Shown piece by piece: positions 58,645 through 64,000 of a stretch of 64,000 bases of DNA; the stretch's first letter is position 1, and every line of letters begins with the position of its first letter. Both the position numbers and the translations under genes were made by a program. The notes below the pieces were generated by a model. The model did not search any database. It was not told where the DNA came from and was given only the letters and a program-made list of their open reading frames with translations. Source of the stretch: Corynebacterium yonathiae (GTDB taxonomy: Bacteria; Actinomycetota; Actinomycetes; Mycobacteriales; Mycobacteriaceae); NCBI RefSeq assembly GCF_022288805.1, contig NZ_JAKOPM010000006.1, forward strand, positions 59,616 through 123,615, given 5' to 3'.

Positions 58645-59382
58645 CTAGAGCGCGGCCACCTCACCGATAACGTAGACCGCCGGCGCGGAGATTGCGTGCT
58701 TGGCCATCGTCTGCGCCAGCGTTGCCAAGGTGCAGCGGTAGGCGCGCTCAGTAGAAAGCGTGCCCTCTTGGATAATGGCGCAGGGGGTGGAGGGGGAGAG
58801 GGAGGCATCGATAAGCGCATTGGCAATTGCTGGGGCGTTTTTCACACCCATAATGACCGCCAACGTGGCGCCAGAGCGGGCGAGCGCTGCCCAGTCCACC
58901 AAAGACTTTTCATGGCCGGGGGGCAGGTGGCCGGAAACTACTGTGAAACCGTGGACGATGCCGCGCTGGGTTACCGGGATGCCAACGCTCGCGGGAACGG
59001 AAATGGCTGAGGTTACTCCCGGAATGATCGTGGTAGGAATCGACGCTTCCGCCAGCGCCTGAACCTCTTCAAAGCCGCGCCCAAAGACAAAGGGATCACC
59101 TCCCTTGAGCCGGGCTACCTTGCGGCCGGCGCGGGCATGCTCGATAAGCAGATTGTTGATTTTTTCCTGCGAGATTGACTTCTTATAGGGGAGCTTGGAG
59201 ACGTCAACGAGCTCTTTGGAAGAAATATCACACAGCTGGTCGAGCTGCTCCGTAGGTCCTAGGTGATCGGCGAGGATTACCTCTGCATCCTGCAGGGCAC
59301 GCATGCCGCGCACGGTAATAAGGTCCCACGCGCCGGGGCCGCCGCCAATCAGGGTTACGGGATGAATTCGTGCGGAAGTCAT
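58645..59382 (-). CDS. cobA: Uroporphyrinogen-III C-methyltransferase
   Basis: This 245-residue SUMT makes precorrin-2 from uroporphyrinogen III with two S-adenosylmethionines, the first step toward siroheme. The tetrapyrrole-methylase signatures GGGPGAWDLITVRG (~13-26), ARLKGGDPFVFGRG (~90-103) and TSAISVPASVGIPVTQRG are present. It is a single-domain enzyme without a CysG dehydrogenase/chelatase part, so a separate precorrin-2 oxidase is needed and is not in the window. It is divergent from the TobH-like gene. Confidence 0.93.
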   Translation of the reverse strand: MTSARIHPVTLIGGGPGAWDLITVRGMRALQDAEVILADHLGPTEQLDQLCDISSKELVDVSKLPYKKSISQEKINNLLIEHARAGRKVARLKGGDPFVFGRGFEEVQALAEASIPTTIIPGVTSAISVPASVGIPVTQRGIVHGFTVVSGHLPPGHEKSLVDWAALARSGATLAVIMGVKNAPAIANALIDASLSPSTPCAIIQEGTLSTERAYRCTLATLAQTMAKHAISAPAVYVIGEVAAL

Positions 59383-59423
59383 AGGACTCCATCTTAGTGC
59401 GCGCCCGACTATGCTTAGGCAAC

Positions 59424-60446
59424 ATGGATACCGGTAATTATGATGCCGAAACCGTGCGCTTTTTTGATGTTGCGCACGAAGGCGCCCAAATCCGCCTTTT
59501 GGCCAGGGAAGTGGAGCGCTGGGGAGAGGTGCTAAGCGGGCTAAACCCCCGCTCGCTGGTAATTATTCCCACCGATGCGATTGCTCGCCAAGCCGCCCAC
59601 TTGGGCGTGGGCTTAGCCGAGCCGCTGCGCATCCCGCTCGTGGTCACCGCATCACTCCCACGCTACGTGGGAGCGCTGGATGTGGTCGTTGTAGTTGGCG
59701 AGCCCGGCGAGTGTGATTGGGCATCGCGCGCTCTGATTACCGCCAGCCAGCGCGGCGCCACCACAGTGCTCATCGGTCCGGCCAAAGGCCCACTAGTGGA
59801 AGACAGTCCAGACGATACCCTCGTTGTTCCCTGCCTGCCTACGGCGGAAGGCAGCTCGCCCGCTCGCAACATCGCCGCGCTGCATGCGCTGTGCTGCCTG
59901 CTCTATGAAGACTCGGCTGCGGTGAAGGAGACCCTCGAGGATCTTGCTGCGGCAGTAGACCGCGAACTCGCGCAGCTTTCTCCCGAGCGCGATGCCACTA
60001 CAAATCCGGGGCGTCAACTGCGCGAATTCATCGACGGTGCCCGCATTATTCATTCCTGCGTGCTCGACCCGTACTCCTATTGCGAGCGCCGTGAGCGCGT
60101 ACAGCTCGATGCCCTCGTGGCCCGGATGGCGGCAACGATTTGGGCCGTGCACGGCTTGCCGAGCGCTTATGTGGACCCTGCAGAATTGCGGCGTGCGCTC
60201 GACCGCGACTCCACTACCTCTCCGGCTGATGATCTCTTCTTTGACCCCTTCATCGATGGCGATGGTGCCACGGGGGCTTTGGTACCCTTGAAGGTGGTTT
60301 TCTGGGGGCAGGAAGAGGCGAACCTGCCCAACTCGCTTGCAGTCCGCAGCAACGACCCGGAACCGGGCCTGGGGCATCTTGCCCGCTCACTGCAGCTCAT
60401 TACGCGGAGTTTTGCCGCGACCGCCTACGAGATTTCTAAAGGATAG
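59424..60446 (+). CDS. TobH/Rv3256c-like SIS-fold protein
   Basis: The 340-residue protein corresponds to Rv3256c, annotated TobH-like, and lies directly before manA as in mycobacteria and C. glutamicum. The first ~150 residues show the beta-alpha pattern of an SIS/isomerase fold (SLVIIPTDAIARQAAHLG, VVVVVGEPGECDWASRALITASQRGATTVLIG). No catalytic residues of phosphoglucose/phosphomannose isomerases are evident. It overlaps functionally with manA by context only. ATG 59424 has TTAGG upstream. It is separated from pmmA by the 6-kb sulfur module. Confidence 0.8.
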   Translation: MDTGNYDAETVRFFDVAHEGAQIRLLAREVERWGEVLSGLNPRSLVIIPTDAIARQAAHLGVGLAEPLRIPLVVTASLPRYVGALDVVVVVGEPGECDWASRALITASQRGATTVLIGPAKGPLVEDSPDDTLVVPCLPTAEGSSPARNIAALHALCCLLYEDSAAVKETLEDLAAAVDRELAQLSPERDATTNPGRQLREFIDGARIIHSCVLDPYSYCERRERVQLDALVARMAATIWAVHGLPSAYVDPAELRRALDRDSTTSPADDLFFDPFIDGDGATGALVPLKVVFWGQEEANLPNSLAVRSNDPEPGLGHLARSLQLITRSFAATAYEISKG

Positions 60447-60452
60447 AAACAC

Positions 60453-61682
60453 ATGCAGCTGTTGCACAGCGCCACCCGCAACTATTCCTGGGGCTCGCGT
60501 ACCCTCATTCCGCACCTGCAGGGCCAGCCCGATGCTGATAAGCCCGTCGCTGAGCTGTGGTTCGGCGCTCACCCCGGTGACCCATCCACGGTGGACGGCC
60601 GCCTGCTCAATGAGGTCATCGCTGAGGATCCAGCAGGGCAGCTTGGCAGCCGCGTTTCTGCCGAGTATGGCGAGCGCCTGCCCTTCCTCCTTAAGATACT
60701 TGCGGCCGAGGAACCACTTTCCTTGCAGGCGCATCCGTCGAAGGAACAGGCAGAGGAGGGCTTTGCCCGCGAAAGCGCTGCCGGCATTGAACTCACTGCG
60801 ACCAATCGCAACTATAAAGACGATAACCACAAGCCCGAGCTCATCGTCGCGCTCACGGATTTTTATGCCATGGCCGGCTTCCGTCCACTAGCTCGCACCC
60901 GCGAGCTTTTTGCCGCCCTAGAGTGCCCCGAGCTGGATCACTACGTGGCTATGCTTGACGACGACCCCTCGGATGCTACCGAATCCGCCAACCTGCGCGT
61001 CCTCTTCACCACGTGGATTACCATTCCTTCCGCCAAGCGTAAAGAGCTAATCGCTGCAATCGTCGCCGCAGGCGAGCGCCTCATCGCCGCCGACTCTTCC
61101 GATTGGAAGGCCCGCGTTATGTCCACGGTGCTGGATCTCAACCAGCGCTACCCGGGCGATATCGGTGTGCTAGGCGCCCTGCTGCTCAATCACATCGAAC
61201 TCTCTCCCGGCGAAGCCGTCTACTTGGATGCCGGGCAGCTGCACGCCTATGTTTCCGGCCTCGGTGTAGAAATCATGGCTAACTCCGATAACGTGTTGCG
61301 CGGCGGCCTCACGCCTAAGTTCGTTGACGTTCCAGAACTGGTCAAGGTCTTGACCTACGCCGCCGCTGATGAGCCGCGCGTTCAGCAGCAGGATAAATCC
61401 GCCCAACATAGCGTTCACGATGCCGCCGCATGGTCCTATCCCGTCCCCATCAAGGAATTTCTGCTGGACCGCGTGGAGCTGACCGGCTCATCCTCCGTGG
61501 ACCTAGACTACGATGGCCCAACCATTGCCTTGTGTACCGCAGGATCCGCTACCTTCACCGATGCTGACGGCAAAACCCTCACCATCACTCCGGGTCTGGC
61601 AGTCTGGCTGCCTGCCTCCGAGGGGCTAGTCACCGCCACTGCGGAAAGCGACGCTGCTGACCTCTTTGTCGCCCGCGCCTAG
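60453..61682 (+). CDS. manA: Mannose-6-phosphate isomerase ManA
   Basis: The 409-residue type I phosphomannose isomerase interconverts fructose-6-phosphate and mannose-6-phosphate, feeding PmmA. Zinc ligands lie in PLSLQAHPSKEQA (Gln, His), KPELIVAL (Glu) and LDAGQLHAYVSGLGVEIMANSDN (His). It starts six bases after the TobH-like stop. The C-terminal beta domain (TFTDADGKTLTITPGLAVWLPASEG) is typical. A strong terminator follows. Confidence 0.95.
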   Translation: MQLLHSATRNYSWGSRTLIPHLQGQPDADKPVAELWFGAHPGDPSTVDGRLLNEVIAEDPAGQLGSRVSAEYGERLPFLLKILAAEEPLSLQAHPSKEQAEEGFARESAAGIELTATNRNYKDDNHKPELIVALTDFYAMAGFRPLARTRELFAALECPELDHYVAMLDDDPSDATESANLRVLFTTWITIPSAKRKELIAAIVAAGERLIAADSSDWKARVMSTVLDLNQRYPGDIGVLGALLLNHIELSPGEAVYLDAGQLHAYVSGLGVEIMANSDNVLRGGLTPKFVDVPELVKVLTYAAADEPRVQQQDKSAQHSVHDAAAWSYPVPIKEFLLDRVELTGSSSVDLDYDGPTIALCTAGSATFTDADGKTLTITPGLAVWLPASEGLVTATAESDAADLFVARA

Positions 61683-61711
61683 TTCCTGCTCCACTCCTAC
61701 TTAGTACGCGT

Positions 61712-61760
61712 AAGCACGCTTCTCCGAATCCCTGTGGATTTTGCGAAGCGTGCTTGTTTC
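61712..61760 (+). terminator. Terminator of manA
   Basis: AAGCACGCTTC (61712-61722) pairs perfectly with GAAGCGTGCTT (61745-61755) over a 22-base loop, followed by GTTTCG. The opposing gene ends at 61790, so it may serve both. Confidence 0.78.
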
Positions 61761-61789
61761 GTTCAATTAAGCCGAGAACAGGTGTCAAT

Positions 61790-62605
61790 CTAGCGCGAAG
61801 GAGTAGCTTCGCGCGGAGCCTGTTGAGCCGTGGCCGGTGCCTGCTTGGTAGGCGCCAAGTCGGTCGGCTCCTGGTTTTGCTCGGCGGCAGGCTTTTCTGC
61901 GGCGGCGTGGCCGGAGCGGACTTCCTCTTCCTTTTCCATCTCGAGCTTGTCAGTGCCGGCTTGCTCCTCAGCCGGGATTGGGGTGCCCTTGTCTTCGCTC
62001 TCGCCTGCATTGTCCTGTTCCGTGGGCTGCTCAGGAGAAGGCTGAGGGGTCGACGGGGCAGTGGTGGTCTGTGCAGGGGTACCGCCAGTGTTGCCGTTGC
62101 CGCCCTGGTTGCCTTGCGGGGAAGCGGTAGACTGCGAGCCATTCTGGTTGCTTGGGTAATCAGGCGTCAGGCGTTGATTGCCTTGTCCACTACCTTGACC
62201 ACCCTGGGTGCTGTTATTTCCCTGCGAGGCAGTGACTTGCGGAGAGATATTCTCCGGGCGGTAGACCTTGGTGGGCTGGGTGGCCGCCTGCGGGCGCATT
62301 ACCGCATTGGGGGCGAGGAAGGGGTCACTATTGTGCTGCTGCTGGTGCTTCGCATCGCCGGACGAAGCGCTGGGGCTCGAAGCGTGTGCAGAGTGCTTCT
62401 TCGAGGGAGAATGTTCCGTCGAGGAGATGGTGCTCTCTTCGGTAGCGGTGTGGGTCGGGGAGACGGAGGTGGTCGCGGACTGATCCGCGGCACTGGAATA
62501 GTGAGGGCTCGGCGAGCTCATGCGCCAGACGGAGAATCCGACGACGGCTGCGGCGATCAGTCCGGCCACAATGAACGCGTAGACGCGGCGCGAATCTGGC
62601 TTCAT
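61790..62605 (-). CDS. Membrane-anchored low-complexity Ser/Thr/Gln/Pro-rich protein
   Basis: The 271-residue product has a short basic N-terminus, one membrane helix (~10-28: VYAFIVAGLIAAAVVGFSVW), then about 240 residues of low-complexity Ser/Thr/Gln/Gly/Pro/Glu sequence that is probably disordered and exposed outside the membrane. There is no enzyme motif, sortase signal or lipobox. In C. glutamicum the gene order here includes sahH; it is absent at this position. No function can be given, though a wall-spanning tether is a reasonable guess. Confidence 0.7.
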   Translation of the reverse strand: MKPDSRRVYAFIVAGLIAAAVVGFSVWRMSSPSPHYSSAADQSATTSVSPTHTATEESTISSTEHSPSKKHSAHASSPSASSGDAKHQQQHNSDPFLAPNAVMRPQAATQPTKVYRPENISPQVTASQGNNSTQGGQGSGQGNQRLTPDYPSNQNGSQSTASPQGNQGGNGNTGGTPAQTTTAPSTPQPSPEQPTEQDNAGESEDKGTPIPAEEQAGTDKLEMEKEEEVRSGHAAAEKPAAEQNQEPTDLAPTKQAPATAQQAPREATPSR

Positions 62606-62847
62606 CGTGGCTGTCCTTTCTACGAGGGGGCGTTAGTGTCCCAGAGGAGGGGGAATAGAACCCCGGTAACAAGTTGGTAACGAGACTATCATGTTTGGGA
62701 AACATTGCGACGGCGGCGCAAATCTGTGATAAGTAAACAAAAAGGCAGTTCGCGGGCACAGAAAGACGTGCAAACCTTTTCATTGCTTGCTTTCTTTAAA
62801 TGAGAAAGCGTGTATAAATGGCGCTGAAAGCACCGAAGGAGTCAAAA

Positions 62848-63201
62848 GTGAGTACTTGGGACGAAGATATTTTCAGCACGGACCTCAACGTCGATTTCTT
62901 GGACGAAATGGCAAACCTCGACGAAGAAGGGGTAATTCGTGCCGTTGAGGATGCCTGCGAAGTAGCACATAGCAAGTCACAGCTCAGTGAGGAAGAAGAA
63001 CAAAACGCTCAAGCAGCGGCTACCATTGCCGCCATTTGGGCCGGTGCGCCCTTTAGTGCAGGCGAGGTCGTCGAAGACTACCCCTATATTAGGGAACTGG
63101 TGGGTTCTGGTAGTGAAACCTTGACGGAAAATGCCCTCGCGGTCCTCGAAGACGTCGAGGAAGAATATGACCTCGAAGCGTTTATTGAGGCCCTGTCCTA
63201 G
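62848..63201 (+). CDS. DUF4259-like small acidic protein
   Basis: The 117-residue acidic protein begins STWDEDIFSTDLNVDFLDEM, the pattern of the DUF4259 family (WxxxxFxxDxxxDFL), followed by helices. No catalytic motif or membrane segment is visible. GTG 62848 has AAGGAG upstream; the ten-residue longer frame does not. The family is common but uncharacterised. It is 67 bases before tmk, and may share its transcript. Confidence 0.72.
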   Translation: MSTWDEDIFSTDLNVDFLDEMANLDEEGVIRAVEDACEVAHSKSQLSEEEEQNAQAAATIAAIWAGAPFSAGEVVEDYPYIRELVGSGSETLTENALAVLEDVEEEYDLEAFIEALS

Positions 63202-63268
63202 GCCACTCCTGCTGCCCACAGCTGTGGCCTTGCCGCAGAAATAATAGAAGGGAAAATAGCCCACACCT

Positions 63269-63883
63269 ATGCTCATAAGCATCGAAGGCATCGACGGTGC
63301 CGGTAAGAATACGTTGGTCTCCACCATCAAGGAGTCGCTGAACCGGCCCGTGGAAGTTATCGCCTTCCCGCGCTATGCCGATTCAATTCACGCGCAACTG
63401 GCCCAAAAGGCGCTCTACGGAAAGATGGGAGACCTTACGGATTCGGCATTTGGCATGGCAACTCTATTCGCATTAGACCGCTATGGCGTAAAGGAAAAGC
63501 TCCAGCGCGCCAAGGGCACGGATACCGTGGTGCTGCTGGATCGTTACGTAGCTTCTAATGCAGCATATTCAGCGGCGCGACTCGAAGATGATGCGGTGAT
63601 TGACTGGGTGCACGAGCTTGAATTCGGCACTTTGGGTCTGCCGCAGGCGGACTTACAGGTCTATCTGGATACGGCGGTAGAGGTGGCGTCGGAAAGAGCG
63701 CAGGCAAGAGCCCAAGCAGACGCTAGCCGGGAACGCGACCGCTACGAGCGCGATGAGGGGCTGCAGGAACGCACAGCCGCGGCCTACCGGCGCTTGGCAG
63801 ATGCGGGCTGGGGTGGACGCTGGATCGCTACAGCCAATGCGGATACTATTATTTCAGCGATAAAAGACCTTGTAGGAGAATAA
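63269..63883 (+). CDS. tmk: Thymidylate kinase Tmk
   Basis: This 204-residue kinase phosphorylates dTMP to dTDP. The P-loop is EGIDGAGKNTL (6-16) with the family-typical Asn14 in place of the usual Lys-Ser/Thr variant, followed by the DR(Y/E) motif LDRYVASNAAYS and a lid region (DRYERDEGLQERTAAAYRRLA). The upstream site is AGAAGGG. The gene order tmk-mtrA is conserved in corynebacteria and mycobacteria. Length is normal. Confidence 0.94.
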   Translation: MLISIEGIDGAGKNTLVSTIKESLNRPVEVIAFPRYADSIHAQLAQKALYGKMGDLTDSAFGMATLFALDRYGVKEKLQRAKGTDTVVLLDRYVASNAAYSAARLEDDAVIDWVHELEFGTLGLPQADLQVYLDTAVEVASERAQARAQADASRERDRYERDEGLQERTAAAYRRLADAGWGGRWIATANADTIISAIKDLVGE

Positions 63884-63886
63884 AAC

Positions 63887-63931
63887 GTGGCGCCCAAGAT
63901 TTTGGTAGTCGATGATGATCCGGCGGGTTAA
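63887..63931 (+). pseudogene. mtrA: Start of response regulator gene mtrA, broken after 13 codons
   Basis: Three bases after the tmk stop, GTG opens MAPKILVVDDDPA, the exact beginning expected of MtrA, whose receiver domain should continue ISEMLTIVL. Instead the sequence reads GGT-TAA and nothing downstream resembles a receiver. The break falls between 63925 and 63926. MtrA is the regulator of cell-wall and osmotic responses, usually followed by mtrB and lpqB. The window ends 69 bases later, so insertion of an element, a rearrangement or a join artefact cannot be separated here. Confidence 0.75.
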
Positions 63932-64000
63932 GGGTCAAAATGTGTGTCTGGCTCGGCGTGTCGCGGGGGTTAGATTTGGCCTTTTTGAATGCCGATTGAG
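63926..64000. other. Foreign sequence interrupting mtrA, possible insertion-sequence end
   Basis: The 75 bases after the break have no similarity to mtrA and no open frame. The first bases GGTTAAGGGTCAAAATG could be the terminal inverted repeat of a transposable element, but the second end and any transposase lie outside the window. Confidence 0.35.

Noticed and set aside
1..64000. tRNA, rRNA, CRISPR array or prophage
   Set aside because: I found no cloverleaf-like sequence, no rRNA sequence, no regularly spaced direct repeats with unique spacers, and no phage structural or integrase genes on reading the intergenic regions and frames.

Overview
The window is high-GC actinobacterial DNA, almost certainly from a Corynebacterium; I cannot fix the species. 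The right third follows the corynebacterial/mycobacterial cell-wall mannosylation locus: LCP ligase, wbbL, GDP-mannose pyrophosphorylase, whiB2/whcD, Rv3259-like, DUF3499, pmmA, TobH-like, manA, then tmk and mtrA. It also holds the corynebacterium-type fpr2-cysI-cysX-cysZ genes. The rest is a mosaic of sugar, amino-acid and nucleoside uptake units separated by short intergenic regions.

Layout. 1-5 kb: a tightly overlapped ribose operon on the minus strand (rbsR-A-C-B-K; rbsK is cut by the window edge). 5-10.8 kb: a Leloir galactose operon (galM, Na+/galactose-type symporter, small membrane protein, galT, galK). 10.8-13.1 kb: an RNase H-like gene flanked by phased 12-bp repeats, and a PD-(D/E)XK-like protein. 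13.2-20.1 kb: a 5-oxoproline/acyl-amide locus (NRAMP-like transporter, YcsI-like protein, FCD-GntR regulator, biotin carboxylase, fused PxpB-PxpC, PxpA) with a shared palindrome at both outer promoters. 20.2-30.9 kb: CAP-domain protein, stand-alone PTS EIIBCA, 2H phosphoesterase, amidase, uridine-type MFS plus nucleosidase, gluconate kinase and permease, and a secreted zinc protease. 31-35.4 kb: a ugpAEBC glycerol-3-phosphate-type ABC importer. 35.7-42.6 kb: M20 hydrolase, ThrE-like exporter, MHS transporter, SdaC-type importer and a decayed betaine-binding-protein gene. 42.7-45.3 kb: a secreted protein with a possible aerolysin-like core, and a TauE-type permease. 45.4-53.3 kb: cell-envelope and mannose genes. 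53.3-59.4 kb: a sulfite-reduction and siroheme module inserted between pmmA and the TobH-like gene. 59.4-64 kb: TobH-like, manA, tmk, and an mtrA reading frame that breaks after 13 codons.

The most interesting signal is a family of three related, apparently unannotated small RNAs on the minus strand at about 37.0-37.1, 38.7-38.8 and 40.4-40.6 kb. Each lies just downstream of, and convergent to, a plus-strand gene. All share a 5' hairpin, a conserved purine-rich 17-mer and a strong terminator stem. Two have matching promoters with identical spacing, plus a middle hairpin. Their terminator stems differ by two compensatory base-pair changes, which is direct evidence for selection on RNA structure.

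How the genes fit together. Ribose uptake, uridine uptake and cleavage, galactose catabolism and gluconate use describe an organism scavenging sugars and nucleosides. LacI/GalR-type palindromes lie in the promoters of the ribose, galactose and PTS units. The envelope block supplies GDP-mannose (manA, pmmA, rmlA2) and arabinogalactan assembly (wbbL, LCP). The sulfur module reduces sulfite to sulfide and makes the siroheme that CysI needs, but cysH, cysD and cysN are not in this window.
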